Below, in pieces: positions 10,791-23,565 of a stretch of DNA of 64,000 bases (positions within the stretch are counted from its first letter, which is position 1; every line of letters begins with the position of its first letter). The notes beneath the pieces were generated by a model. The model was given only the letters and a program-made list of their open reading frames with translations. It had not been told where the DNA came from and searched no databases. The translations under genes and the position numbers were made by a program. Source of the DNA: Salvator merianae (taxonomy: Eukaryota; Chordata; Lepidosauria; Squamata; Teiidae); assembly GCA_003586115.2 (NCBI GenBank), contig QVOM02000072.1:1268361-1332360 (forward strand). The letters are read 5' to 3'.

Positions 10791-12321
10791 ATTTTTGCTC
10801 CTGTTATAGTTTATAACTTGGTCATATAGCTTGCTTGCCTGCCTGCACAGAAACAACAACCTTGCAAAAATAGGAAAGCAACCCAAATAGGGAGTGTTGG
10901 ATAGAAGGAAGAGTTAAGGCAGGAGGTCAAAGGGCCATGGATAAGACAGAAGATAAGGAAGAGAGAAAGTAAAGGAATGTAGGTAAAAGGATATAGGAAC
11001 GGGAGTTAAAACACACCTCCTGTTTCATCACAGTTCATTTGCATGGACACGCAATGTATGTAACAGGTAGTAATGAATAATAATGAATAATAATTAACAT
11101 CTGATGATGCATATAGTAGAAGTGGCCAATAGAAGTTAACAATGTAAAAAGTATGTTATCTGTAAAAAGTATAGTGTATAACTACAGTGTTCTCTTAGCA
11201 CTTGCTTTGTGGCAAACCCCCCAAGTGTTGTTTATCTGCTGGCAAATAAATTTCTTACCTTCACCTTGGAGGAAGTGTGTTTTTGGGGATGTGTTTGCCC
11301 TAGGCAGCAGGCCTGTATATCTGCCTGTTTGATTTACAGTCACAACATTACCTCCCCACTGCAGATCTCCAAGGGAAAAACCAGCTTGCAAAATTATGTT
11401 CAAAACGCCAGTCCAGAACAAAAGAACCTCAGATGGGCTATGTTTTGAGCTTGAGAATGGTTTCCATTTTAGGAGCTATTCCATTCCATTTGGAGTTCAA
11501 AACGCTTGGAATGGCTGGTTTCACATTGCCTGTCCCTGTGCAGGCCTGTTTTTTATGCATTAATGAAGGAGCATGTAGAATAAAAGTACTTGACAGTGAA
11601 TCTTTTCTCCTAAGACCTTCGAAGAAAACCATTCTCCACCCTCTGTTCCCAGAAACGCTGCATTATGCAGTACCAATTGTGAAAGGTAGCACCCTGGTTA
11701 CCTCCTCCTCTGAGGTACAACTTGGTACATATTGCTATTTTATTGTCAGTGTCAATTTTAAATATGGCCTTTTTCAAGCCACATGAATTTAAATGAAATT
11801 GTCAGCATCAAAGACTGATGTAACTTGGGTTAAATAGTTGTTAACTTTAACATAGCTCTTTTTCTTCTTTTTTTCTGTCATACTACAATGCAACACTCTA
11901 AGTCAAACCGAACACATCTAGAAGTGTCACTATATATTTTACATTAATCAAAGCAAATTCCTTGTACCAGGCCATTCCATTTTATTTTTTCCCCAACATT
12001 TCTGTGAAGAAAAAAATGTCAAATGACTTCTCCATGATTCGAAACACTGGGCAGACAGCTGTCCCTCTACAGCCTACGTGAAATCTTATTGCTTTGTTTC
12101 TAAACTATGAGAGAGCTTTACTTATGTTCTGCCCTTACCAGAAGTATTCAAGAAATCAACTCCTTTTAATTTCCCTGTTCTGCATGCTTGGGATTCCCTG
12201 GAGTATCCCAAACTGCCTACTTTCTTTGTAGGTGGCTAAAACTCCCAGCTGTTTGAGATCACAAAATTTGCTATGAAACAGATGAGGTTAGGGCCCTAAC
12301 GAAGTAAGCAAAGGAGAGAAT
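10791..12321. other. Non-genic stretch
   Basis: No recognisable gene or element. It has a small TAATGAATAA-type repeat near 11070 and short unconserved open frames (for example 11433-11786 on +) that match nothing I know. Confidence 0.35.
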
Positions 12322-12620
12322 AAGGCCCTTTCTGCACATGCCCTTAGGGCAGTAGAGGAAAGGGTCTAGGAGCCTCTCTTCCACATGCTGGGGGGGGAGG
12401 ACAAGGGAGGTCCCACCCCTTCCCAGTATGCTGCACTAGGGTGCCCAAAATGACGTCCTAGTCTGATTTACCAGGACCATCCACACTTGGATGGCCCATT
12501 CTGTGTCAGCCTCTGCTCCACCCTTTCCTAGCATGCTCCATTCACACAGACTGCAAGTAGAGGACTGCATGTAAGATGGAACCTATGGCCAACAGCAACT
12601 CTGCTATGTCGCTGCTTAGA
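12322..12620 (+). mobile_element. Partial hAT-like element, left end
   Basis: It starts AAGGCCCTTTCTGCACATG, like the terminal repeat at 7459, followed immediately by the palindrome TGCCCTTAGGGCA. No matching right end was found, so the copy is truncated or diverged. Confidence 0.4.
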
Positions 12621-13281
12621 CACGCTGGTGAAAGTGGCAGAGACCTGCCGTTAAAACAACTGGCCCCTCCTGCAGCCTGTCACACTGGCCCGACATGGCT
12701 GCATCATTACAGCAAACTATGCAGCACTGATGGCCTCGCGGTGTGATTACAGCCAAAAGAAAATGGCTGATGGCTCCAAAGCCCTGCTGGTACAGGCATT
12801 GGATGTCTGATTTGGCATAGGAAAGAGAGTGAGCTGCCAAAGTGCTCGGAGATTCCCCAAGGCAAGGGCTTCCACCTTCCAGAGGCAGCTTATTTACCCT
12901 CCTTAAATGAAACATTTGCTAATGCTTATGTTTGGCTATCTGACAAGCTTCATTTGCTTCTGCTGTTCTGTTGTGTGCATTTTACTTTATGTATTTTATG
13001 TATGTTTTGGAAAGGATTTTTGGGAAGTTTGTAAGATGCAAGATATGAATATAACCCTTTAAAAGTTGTGCCAAAAAAATCAAGGTCCTACAAAAATGCC
13101 TCCATGGCAATCTAAACAATACCAGTTTTTGACTCAAATCTCTTAAATATTTACAGCTTAATACGTTGATAGAATAATTTATTTGTTTTAGTTTTTGGGA
13201 GGGCTTGTTGCTGAGGAATCTTTATAAAGTTTTAACAGTTTGCTACAAGGAGTGCAGCACAAACACAGATAAAATAACACA

Positions 13282-13588
13282 GGGCCTGTTCGCACTGCCC
13301 ACGCTAGACTGGGCTAATTAGCCCAGTCTAGCGTGGAACAGACCCCATCGTGCAGACACCCAGAAGATGGCCCCCGCCACAGACAGAAAGATAGGTGCGA
13401 ATGAATCCTCACCTGAAGCTCACTTTGAGCTTCAGGTGAGGATTCAGACAGCTACTTTCCTGTCTGGCACTAGTAGCGATCGGCAGCGGATCAAGTCCAC
13501 TGCCGGTCGCTACGAGCGTCCACGTGTGCGAAAGCACTTCACTAGTGGGCGTTCCTGACGCTCACTACTGTGAAGTGCGAAAAGGCCC
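13282..13588. mobile_element. Multi-hairpin MITE, 307 bp
   Basis: The terminal inverted repeats GGGCCTGTTCGCAC (13282-13295) and GTGCGAAAAGGCCC (13575-13588) match at 13 of 14 positions. Four successive hairpins lie between them. The first is a perfect 38-bp palindrome (13299-13336). The second has perfect 20-bp arms (13403-13422, 13426-13445). The third has 18-bp arms with two mismatches (13473-13490, 13496-13513). The fourth is an approximately 20-bp imperfect stem (13534-13553, 13558-13578) that abuts the right terminal repeat. No coding sequence. The flanking 8-mers do not match, so the target duplication has been lost or the ends are a few bases off. Confidence 0.75.
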
Positions 13589-14122
13589 AATGTTAGCAAA
13601 TAGATATGTAACCTATCATTTGCACAGGGAAAGACAGAGATGCTCTGGGACTCCTGCAGAAGTGCAGGTGTATCTAAAGCACATGTGTTCCCAACTTCTC
13701 GTGTAGGAATTCAGAAATGATATATGCTACTCCAGACATGGGTACTATTTGGGGGATAACTGGGCATTGCATATGTTTACGCAACTGTGGATTTTGAAAA
13801 GCTCCAACTTAAAATAGAAGATCTGGAACTTACTGAGATTTGAGTCTCATGGTCTTCTAAGGGAGATAATGGCATCAGCGCAATTTCATCCTAGGAAAAA
13901 AGATTATAAAGTCAACAACGGTTTCTTTACATGACAATATGATACAATTATATATGCTAAGCCTTTTTTTCCTAATAAGCATTTAATAAATTGAAGGCAA
14001 AAGGAGAAAGGGACAACAGATGAGATGGATGGATAGTGACTGCCTTCAGAGAACAATAGAAAAACATGAGAGCTTGTTTGCATCTTTCTATTGCCTCTCA
14101 TCGCAACCTTGCAGGGGAAGCA

Positions 14123-14500
14123 TGGGCACTCACTGTCTGGACGCTTGCTCCCGTGATGGTGTGCTGAATACTTCCAGGTATTTCAGTGGTGTGAAATACC
14201 TAGAAGTGCACAACTGCCGGCCCCCCACGTGGGTGTGGTGGCCATTTCTGGCCCTGTTTCAGTTCGGTGCATGTGCAATAGTCATTTCCAGGCCAAAGAT
14301 CACAGGAGCAATAATCCAGACAGGCAACCCATATCACCATTTGGGGAAAAACTGCAGTGGGAATTGATTTATCCCAAACAACAATAACATGGGATTCCAT
14401 TCCTTTTTTGTGGGTCTTTGTTGTGATTGTCACAGATACATGTGGCAATCCCAACATAGTCCCAGGATTATCCCACATTTTAGACCCTGTCTGGACAGCG
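14123..14500. mobile_element. Non-autonomous element, family K, copy 2
   Basis: It runs from 'ctgtctggacgcttgctcc' to 'agaccctgtctggac'. It shares long blocks with copy 1 ('tacatgtggcaatcccaaca', 'gtgggaattgatttatccc'). An internal stem pairs AGGTATTTCA with TGAAATACCT near 14175-14200. No transposase. Confidence 0.55.
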
Positions 14501-14504
14501 TCCA

Positions 14505-14632
14505 TGTCATGGAAGCAAAAGACATGAGCCTAGACAAATTTGAGGAGACAGTAGAGCACAGAAAGGCCTGGTGTGCTGTAGTCCATGAGTCAAAGAGTCG
14601 GACACAACTAAATGACTAAACAACAATAATAA
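14505..14632 (+). mobile_element. Bov-B (RTE) LINE 3' fragment
   Basis: In one frame this gives 'MSLDKFEETVEHRKAWCAVV' and 'HESKSRTQLND', the conserved C-terminus of the Bov-B/RTE protein (pattern L.K....V.DR.AW.AAVHG..KSRT.LSD). The typical tail 'gactaaacaacaataataa' follows. Only the last approximately 130 bp are present, a normal 5' truncation. Confidence 0.75.
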
Positions 14633-15089
14633 ATATAATTTCCACCTTTTTTAAATAATCCTGGTCTTCGAATAAGGCATTGCATCAATTATTTGGATGG
14701 AAGACTGTTAATCAGGTGGAACTATCAGTATACTGGATCTTCATGCTAAGAAACTTCACCCATTAAATATTTGGACAGCAAACCATATTTAAAGGCAAAT
14801 GAACAAAACCAACAGATGCTGATAACTCCAATAAAAATACTGAGCTCAAAGAATAAAACTCATAATGAATAGTCTGGAAACATATTTGCAAGCAACTGAA
14901 GAAAATTTTAAAAGAGCAACTACTGCGAAGCATTCATACAATCCATTCTCATAGTATTTTTAAAACTTACAGAAACTATCTGGAGGAGTACCAACATATT
15001 TCTCTGGCCACATAACATTGCATATGAATTGGGCTATGTGTCCCACTCACAAAAGGACAAAAATGCACATAACCTCTTCATACCTTTTG

Positions 15090-16257
15090 GCCGCGTTCTG
15101 ACATGGCATTTAATCAGTTTACAGGCCGTCTTCAGGTCCTGCTGACCTGAGATGATCTTGCCTTTCTGTAGTTTTTCTGGACCAAATGGGCGAAATCCAG
15201 ACTGCTTTGCATTCAGATTTAATGAGTTCTCAAGCTGTTCCAGACCGCTAGCCCACTTTGCTTTGCGATGTGAGAATGTGGAAGGAGACTATTTGGGAGG
15301 GACTGTACTTTTGGGGGGGGGGTGCAGAGGGAGGATTTCCCATTTCCTGCCATCCAATGACAGACTTAGTGGGTGCGCAGGAATCACAGTAGTTCCTTCC
15401 GCCTCCATTATCCCCCCTTCCACCACTGACAGGAGAAAAGAAAAACGTTCCCCATTTTACTTTGCTAAACTGTGGTCTTTTCTCTTCCTTTATCCCCTAT
15501 TTGACTCTGCCAGGAACAAAGTAAAGGCTTCACCCACTTCCGTCTGCTGATTAAACCAAAAAACAGACTATACTTGTTTGGGGGTAGAGTTCTCTTGCCC
15601 AAAAAAGAATCCAGTCAGTATCAATTTTGCCATCAGCACCGCACAGCTACATAGTGGAACACATGCCGCTGTGGATGTCTTGGGGGGAAGGGTCCATTTG
15701 CTGCCCATTAACTACACTATCATGATAATAGAGCCCCCCTACATTTCCCTCTCTTCACAGACCTCTCCCTGCTTTTGCGCTACTCTTAAATTACACAATT
15801 GCGCAAAAGTGCAATTGCAATGGAGCAGAAATCACTACCTGCCATTTAACAAGCTTTATTGTGTGGTACATGTGGAATTAAAGTTCTGCTTGTATAGATT
15901 CCGGCTGGAGGGGGAGAAGGAGTAAACAGCGACTGACTAGTAATGCCACCAATTGAATCCATATTCTGAGATGGCAGCAGGGACATATGGAGAGCAAAAC
16001 TTGACTTGTCCGCCCCTATGAAGTCAAGATATGAACGTTGGGACTGCAGCCAATCACTGATTGCACAGGGAGGGGAATTTGATGAGGGGTGAAGGCAGAA
16101 AAGGTACGGTTTCCCCATGCCAATCATGGGAAACATCAGTGTGAGAATGAACAAGTCTGAATTGAGTCCATATTAAAATATAAATGTGGGAACGATCGGA
16201 AGATAATTCAGTCCTTGTACTCTTCCAATACAGATTAAATTTATGATATGAGACTGC
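15090..16257 (+). mobile_element. Non-autonomous DNA transposon, family H1, copy A (1168 bp)
   Basis: The left end GCCGCGTTCTGACATGGC...TTTAATC is an imperfect inverted repeat of the right end GATTAAATTTATGATATGAGACTGC. The flanking 8-mers ACCTTTTG (15082-15089) and ACCCTTTG (16258-16265) differ at one base, consistent with a hAT-type 8-bp duplication. Short open frames inside are not conserved with any transposase. Copy C at 43150 has exactly the same length; copies B (36677) and D (45999) are length variants. Confidence 0.7.
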
Positions 16258-17117
16258 ACCCTTTGTGTCATATGCCAATTTGTATCCTCTTTTTAAGCAA
16301 GCAAGAGCACCCTAGAGGACACTGCAAATCATAAACAAGTTAGGTCTCAGCAAGGTCATGAGTGAAGCTTTTTTCTAATTATATTCCCACAATAGAAAAA
16401 GGCTTAAATATGAAATTTCTGCCTGCTGTGGAAGATAAAGAGGTCTATTCTATCTCAATGCCAGTCCCGAACAATGCAAGTCATTCAAACTTCATAAGTT
16501 ATAAAAAACAATTATGTTATTGCAGGTCAGTTTCACCAATTTATCTTAGGCTGGCAACATAACACCATGCATAGCCATTCAAATGTTGGAGAGGCGCTGA
16601 AAAAGATGTCAAGAATTACACCAGTCAAGGTTCAGATGCTAACTCAACCTGAATAAATTCAAGATGAAAATGATAAAAAGGAAACAGTGTTCTAAGAGCA
16701 TCTGTTGCAGTCTTTATAGCTCACCCTAATTACGACAGCAGTGCTATTATCCCAGATCGGGTGTGTGTGTGTAAGATATGTTTGATCCTTGGAAGTGAAG
16801 TACCTACTTAAGTGTTTGTGCCAATAACAATCCAACTGCAAAGACTCTCTTCAAAATAAGCCAGTCAGTCCTTCCCTGTGACTGAAACTATAGAAATTGT
16901 ATGTGTGAAAAATATCTTGGCCGCTAGTTGAAAATGTGCCATCAGTATAACATATCAGCTCGAAACGTCAATGTGCTTGAGGATTTATTACCAGAAGTGC
17001 TGCATTTAGATCAGGGCAGCATTGCCCATGCTGGTCCCAGAGTACAAGAAGCCCTTCCATATCCACAGTTTCTGGAACTATGAAATGTGTGGATTCATAG
17101 CAGGGTTATTGTACAAC
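16258..17117. other. Non-genic stretch
   Basis: Nothing recognised except a short (GT)n run near 16761-16773. Confidence 0.35.
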
Positions 17118-17590
17118 TTAGGCTGGCTCAAGATGTCGTCTGAGTATAGCACCAACAGATGATAGTCTGGAGAAAAGTCCCTCCAAAATGATCGGCTGCT
17201 GGCTAGACATCGTGGGAGATCTCGCTGTCTGTGCACTTTTTGGTGATGTGTGCATCCAGGTATTTTGCTGGTGCGAAATATCCAGAAGTCCACAATCATG
17301 ACCACCGTGCATGTGCAGCTGTCTTCTTTGCCCCCATGCATGTATATGCGCAGTGGACCATGCATATGCACAGTGGCCAGAACAATGATAGCGGCTCTGT
17401 CAACAAGGTAAGTAATAGAACTATTTCGGGAAAACCTGCCATCACAGTCAGGTTTTCCCAAAATTGGGTATCATGTGTTTTGAGGGGATATAGCATAGCT
17501 ATGGTGGGGTTGGCACAGATATGTGTGACGATTCAACCATAGCAGCACCACAATGGTGGTATATTCCCCCTGTCTGGACAGGGCCTTAGT
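17118..17590 (+). mobile_element. Non-autonomous element, family K, copy 3
   Basis: It ends in 'ccctgtctggacagggcc'. It is the inverse of 38404-38935, sharing 'gatatagcatagctatggtg', 'caggtattttgctggtgcga' and 'agtatagcaccaacagatga' blocks. An internal imperfect stem lies around 17255-17290. No transposase. Confidence 0.6.
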
Positions 17591-20019
17591 TACCCTCATA
17601 GCTATGTTTTAGGTATTTACAAATTAGGGGGATCTGCATTTTTATCTTTTGATTAAACTTTTTTTTCAGCTTTTAAACACTCTGTCCAATATTGTTGGGC
17701 TTTCCTGCTTCCCCCTGTGCTGCTCTGGTCCTTCTTCAGTTTCACCACATCCCAGTCAGTTACAAGGCACTGTTCCCACAGGCAAAAGTAAATATATTAG
17801 CAGGGGAAAGAGAATACGGAGGTATTCTTGCTCCTTCGAGATTTCTAAAAGAAGCAGTGCCTCCATATTCACAACCACCTCTGCACTGCCTCAGCAATTA
17901 GTACACTACTTTTCCTTCAAGTAGAGCACCTTCCTTAACCAAGAGGAGCTGAAATTGGAATTACTTACTATCCTGCATATATTACCACATTATACAGCAT
18001 GTTAGATAAAAGTGCATGCTCATCAAGGGAAAAAAATGAACAGAATATACTATTTACTGTCTGTCTTGTGGAAGACAGCGAAATCTTCTATCCGTCTGAG
18101 TATTAACACTCAGAGCAAAAGTACTTCCAAGTGTAGCCCCAAATTTGCTTCATATCTTGTTCCTTTTCATTGAATTCAATCACAAAATCATGAAAGCAAA
18201 TGTATTCACACCACAATCAGTCTTGGTAATGCATCCCATTGTAGAAAAGATAAAACAAAAATTGCAATTTTGTGGGATATTGGTTCACTATTCCGGGATT
18301 GTATCAGGAATGCGACAATCGCCTCTGGCATTCCCAACATAGTCCCGGGTGAATCACAGGTTTTAGCCTATGTCTGGATGCACCCTTGTCTCTGCTGTAT
18401 GACCCTATACTCTCAGCTTGTTCCTCCCTGCTGAGATCTCTCTCATACGCACTCATTCACTCACATACACACACTTCCTCCTTCTTGTTGGGATCCTTGA
18501 AAATATATTCCTTTTCCTTCCCTCCACCTTATGTAGTTAGTAATTAGAATTAGGTATTTCCCACAGGATCCACAAAGGTTTGCCTCCTCCCCCTCCCACA
18601 GACAGCAGCTCCTACCAGTAATTTTGCCATTAGGGCTTTACAGAAAACAAACCAGAATGTGATCTGTGGAGGCATTAGATGGCACTGCTATATGCAAGAC
18701 CCAAATCAACTTGGTGCTCTGAACCCGTTCAGATGGCACTATCTGAACTACCTGGGGAGCTGAAATAGTCCACATCCTAACCTGGCAGCACTTATTTTTT
18801 TCTTTACTTGCTTGGGTTTACTTTTTCCCCCTTCAGTTCCCTGATGATGTAAGCACAGTTATTCCTATCTAAACGTATTTTTAAAAATTAATAAAAACAA
18901 CTAGCAAGACCCAAAGATTGCCAGATTGGCGGAAAACTTGGCTAGTAGAAGAATGAAGAAAAGCTGTTACTGTTCAGCCTTAAGGAGGCACCTGACTTTG
19001 CTGAGGTAAACAAAGACAACCATCTTTCCTAAAAGTCATAACTAGCCATAGAGTCGTGCATCTGGGATTACTGTAAGGAACTGAAGTCATTTGCGGCGAA
19101 GTCCCACAATGAAGCCATCAATTGTTCCAAGTAGAGATTATTAGCAGTTCTCCATTACTGAGCAATTTCTGTCTCACTGATTTTTATAAGATCCTTGCAT
19201 TTTATACTACTATTTGTTCCTATGAATAGGAATTAAAAAACTAATTCTGGGGTAAGAACAACGTCCTTCTGTGTGATTTTTTGGATGGTATTCTGAATTA
19301 TGAACACAGGACCACCACATATGTATATATGTGCTTATACACACCCACCCCAGCAAAGAGGAGATGAGGAATTTATCACACGATGAAGTACAACCAGAGT
19401 GCAATACAAGCAGTATAGAATTTGTAAGGACAACTCATGAAATTGCTGTGACTTAAGTAGGTTATAAAAAAAAACTTAGTATCCTATTCCACTCAGTTAT
19501 AACTTGCATGCAAGCCAGCATCCCATGTCACCTTTAACACCTACTTGTGAAGTGATCATAGAGTGAATGAATCTATCGTAGAGCAATGAGAAGAGACCTT
19601 TCATGGAGCTCATTTGTTTTTCTAAGAGAATTTCAATGGGTATCAGATCTATAGACCCTAAGCCTTTTGCCCAGACTACTTTGATAAAGAATTTCAAAGC
19701 AAAAACTATACTTTGATCCCATTTAACCCAAATACCTATTAGTAAGTATACGGGTAATGCAGACAACAGGAGGATTTTCATTCTGACCACTGCTATATGA
19801 GCAGACAGGGAGAGGAACCTTCTCCAAAGTTGCAAACTGTTTATACACATTGACCAAAATGGATGAATAGTTATACAAGATTGCTTTATTTAGATTTCTA
19901 TCTAAATGTAAATTTCGATAAATAATTAGTCAGCCTTAAGAACACAATGTCCATGCACTTTAACTGAAGCACGAAGCTCGCATTCCACCAACCGCAGTTA
20001 GGGCATCTAGCTGTGCACA
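17591..20019. other. Non-genic stretch with a family K fragment
   Basis: A piece at about 18268-18385 ('gcattcccaacatagtcccg', 'tatgtctggatgcaccc') is the end of a family K element. Nothing else recognisable; open frames are short and unconserved. Confidence 0.35.
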
Positions 20020-21275
20020 CTGTTGTCGTTGTTCAGTCATTTAGTCGTGTCATAATACACTTCATGACTCCATGGACCTTTCTGTTGTCCACTGCCTCCC
20101 AAAGTTTGTCCAAGTTCATATCCATTGTTTCCATTACACTATCCATCTCATCCTCTGCTGTTGCCTTCAGTCTTTCTCAGCATCAGGGTCTTTTCCAGGG
20201 AGTCCTTCCTGTCTTCTCATTATGAGTGGTCAAAGTATTTGAGCTTTGTCACTCTGACTCGGCTACCATAATGGTCCATAATAATTTTGTTGCATTTTCT
20301 TTGTTGTTGCTGTTGTTCTTGTAGATGATTTTTGATGCACAGATTCAAGCATTTAAAAAATAATATTATTAAAAAATATATTTGTGCTTCAGCTTCAGCA
20401 TTGGTCCTTCCAGTGGACAGTCAGGGTTGATTTCCTTGACTGATTTAATCTCCTTGCAGTCCAAGGGACTCTCAAAAGTCCAGCATCACAATTTGAACAT
20501 TGGTTCGTCAGCACTAAGCCTTCCTTATGGTCCCCCTCTTACAGCTTTGACTATACTGAACTTTGTCAGCAAGGTGATGTCTCTGCTTTTTAGCATGCTG
20601 ACCAGGTTCTTCATAGCTTTCCTCCCAAAGAGCAAGTATCTTTTAATTTCATGGCTGCAGTCACCATCTGCAGTGATCTTTGACCCTAAGAAAACAAAAC
20701 CTGACTGCTTCCATTCCAGGAAATGATGGAACTGGATGCTGTGATCTTAGTTTCTATAGTGTTAAACTTCAAGTCAGTTTTTACACTCGCCTCTTTCATC
20801 AAGAGGTTCCTTAATTCATCACTTTCTGCCAAAGGAGTGGTAACATCTGCATATCTGAGGTTCTTGATATTTCTCACAGAAATCTTAATTCCAGTTCTTG
20901 ATTCCTCCAGTCTGACATGTTGCATGATGTACTCTGTGTATAAGTTAAACAAACAGAATAGCAACAATATACACCCTTATCTCAATCTTGAACCAATCAG
21001 TTGCTCCAGGTTCAATTCTAACTGTTGTTTCTTGACTCACATACAGATTCCTCAGGAGGCAGATAGGTGGTCTGGTACTCCCATCTCTTTAAGAACTTGC
21101 CACAATTTGTCGTGATCCACATAGCTAAAGGCTCTCTGGTTTCTCTGTCTTTTAAAAAAAACGTCTTGCGCTTCTCCTAGTTCTTGGTTCACATATTGCT
21201 GAAGCCTAGCTCACAGGATATTAAGCATTACCTTGCTAGTATGTGAAATAAGGAAAATTAGTAGTTTGAACATTC
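20020..21275 (-). mobile_element. Bov-B (RTE) LINE fragment with RT remains
   Basis: Minus-strand frames give, in order, 'ARLQQYVNQELGEAQ', 'FSYVDHDKLWQVLKEMGV', 'IKNLRYADVTTPLAES', 'GSKITADGDCSHEIKR' and 'RVPWTARRLNQS', then a tail whose complement ends 'gactaaatgactgaacaacg'. These are successive landmarks of the Bov-B reverse transcriptase and C-terminal region. The YADD box reads YADV, the frame shifts several times, and there is an internal gap after the first landmark plus an AT-rich insertion around 20281-20390. It is an old, inactive copy. Confidence 0.85.
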
Positions 21276-21309
21276 CTTGGTATTGACCTTCGGTGGGATT
21301 GGAATCTAA

Positions 21310-21803
21310 ACTGACCTTTTCCTATCCTGGTCTTAAAAGATTTGCACTGGTTGTCTATTCGCTACCAAGCCCAATTTGAAGTGTTGAATCTTATAAAGCC
21401 CAAAATGGCTTGGGCCCCAAATACCTGAAATAGCACCTTCTCCCATACAGACCTGCCCAGATATTAAGTTAATAGGAACAACACCTTATTCGTCCACCAC
21501 CTTCACAGGCTCAAGCAGTGATGGCACATGAAAGGGTATTCTCTGTGATGGCCCCTGGGCTCAGGAATAATTGTTCAATAGAGATACATCAGGGGGGTTG
21601 GCACCTACTTAAAATTCATCTCTTCACTCAGGCCTTTGATTTTTTGGCTTCTTCCTATTGTGATCCTATTGAAATGGGAGGGTGGTATTTTAAAATTATT
21701 TTTTAAATTTAAGAATGTTCTATTGATATTATTTGTGTTTTATGTTTTTATGAATGTTGTGACCTGCCCTGTGACCATTTGGTAAAGATGGGATATAAAT
21801 GTT
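21310..21803 (+). mobile_element. CR1/L2-type LINE 3' end
   Basis: The start reads in one frame 'DLHWLSIRYQAQFEVLNL', matching the 'LHWLPV.YR..FK.L.L' landmark after the RT of CR1/L2-type LINEs. It then runs into 'MAHERVFSVMAPGLRNN' (pattern G.RAFSV.AP.LWN), a 3' part with 'gacctgccctgtgacc', and ends 'gatgggatataaatg'. The copy is 5'-truncated and frame-broken. Confidence 0.7.
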
Positions 21804-21807
21804 GATG

Positions 21808-21987
21808 GGTACCACTGAGTCATGTCCAACTCCTGGTTGACTATATGGACACATCCATGCAGTTTTCTTGACAGAGATACACAAGTGGTTCGTCACTGCC
21901 TACTTCCGCGGAGAGGCTGGAGATCGAACCTGCAACCCTCTGCTTTCCGGGCAGTTTGCTCTACCACTGAGTTACAGACACTCCCGG
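21808..21987 (-). mobile_element. tRNA-derived SINE
   Basis: Read on the minus strand it begins with a tRNA-like head: box A 'taactcagtggtagagc' and box B 'ggttcgatc'-like. A body with 'tctctgtcaagaaaact' follows, then a tail 'aaccaggagttggacatgac'. It is the same family as 29679, 31155, 46788 and 62868. It is not a functional tRNA. Confidence 0.75.
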
Positions 21988-23146
21988 GACATAAATACAT
22001 ACATGCAAATAAATAAATGTTAACAGTCATTGAAATAAACAGTCTCACTACCTGGAGAAGACTATTATAGGAATAATTCATTTATCAGCAAGCATGCAGA
22101 CAACCTGGATGGTTCCCTAGGATTCAAAGTTTCAAGGGGCAGAAAATGAGAAGTTACTGTTCAATATTCCATGCAAATACACGCCAACCAGCAGTATTTG
22201 CCTAAATTGAGTTTCTGTTTGTTTCCCCTCATCCAGTCCATTGTTCCTCTCAGGACTGATTTAGGACATCTTCCACCTTCCCTGGAACTGATGAAGAACA
22301 GAGACAAAGCTAGATTTCATCTGCATATTGATGGCACCATGAACCAGATGACCTCCTCCAACAGTATCTTGTTGATTTTAACAGTAGGCTACTGATCATG
22401 CTTAGAGGTTTAAAAACTGAGGGGTAGCCCCAGAACTCTGATAAGTAAGGATAGCTGAGTAGCTTAGGGCATTTTAAGCATGGTATTAACTTTGACACTC
22501 CTCACCAACTGATAGTGAAGTAGTACTGATGTTTGCCATGACTGCAATTGTGAGCTGGCAGTAGCCATATTTGTTTTTCCAGTGTGTGCTCCATATGTAC
22601 ATGTATTTACATGGAACGTTGAACAAAAGGAAGGAATAACTTCTGTCTAGTTTTGTGCTCCTTAGAATGCCTGTAGCACTCCTCTAAAAGCTGCAGCACG
22701 CTGTCTCTGCCTGCTGACTCCACCTGTCAGAACCTGCTAGTCTGTCCACTGACTTGCCATCTTTAAGCCTGTATAATACTCAGTCTTCTCTCCCAGCATG
22801 CCTAACAGATGCAGTATTTCCTCTTAGTTTGATGAGTAAGTGTTGATAAACAATGTACTGGTTGGAACTAATTGGGAAGCAGGGATGTCTCAAGACCGAT
22901 TAGGGTGTGTGAAAGTAAAGGGAGTAAACCTGGTTGTTGTAAGACCCTGGGTGAAACAGGCAGAACAAGGCTGGAAATATATACTACTGTTGGTGCTTAA
23001 TCTTTTATCAATACTCTGAGTACTGATGCAGCTGTGCTGGTCTCCTCATCTGTACACTAAAGTCCTACAGTGGTGACACTGACAGAATCAAACCCAGGGA
23101 TTTCCTGGTTGTGATCTGGATGGGCAAAAGGCATCACTTCCACCTG
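21988..23146. other. Non-genic stretch
   Basis: No gene or clear element. Frames are short and unconserved. Confidence 0.35.
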
Positions 23147-23565
23147 TCAAGATCACTGCTAGGGAATCCCGGGGTGAAATTTTGACAGGAAGGAGAGGCT
23201 GTTTCCCCCACACCTCAAGATTAGCTGCCATCTTGGCTGAAGGAGTGGGGGAGGCTGTCTTTCTGTCCCTACCCTCGAGTTAAGACTGGCTATGATCTTG
23301 ACGTAGGGGGAAGGAGGGAGTAAGAGGCAGCCTCCCCCTCCCCACAGCAAGACTACAGCTGCTCTTGACATGGGGGAGGAGCAGCCTTCCCCCAAAGTCA
23401 AGATCACAGCCAGGACTCCCCATTTTTGGTCTCAACAGTAGGGGAGAGGAGTGTCCCCACCCATAAAGACTGAAACTGCCCCCTCCCAGCTGCCTCTCCC
23501 CTGTCCCTCCCCCCTAAGTCAAGACTGAATCTGGGGAATGAACTTGACTGTGGGGGTGGAGTTCG
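23147..23565. repeat. Degenerate tandem repeat, about 7 units of 50-68 bp
   Basis: Units begin with a 'tcaagat/aagact' motif at about 23147, 23215, 23280, 23348, 23398, 23465 and 23519. Each goes through 'agctg..cttgac.tggggg' and ends in a C-rich 'cctcccc' run. The units are well diverged. The local sequence is G/C skewed, with alternating G-rich and C-rich blocks. Confidence 0.65.

Noticed and set aside
15152..15550. 132-codon frame inside H1 copy A as a transposase
   Set aside because: No catalytic or dimerisation motif, and it is not maintained in copies B and C.
23147..23565. CRISPR-like array
   Set aside because: Units are degenerate and variable in length with no repeat-spacer alternation, and the genome is eukaryotic.
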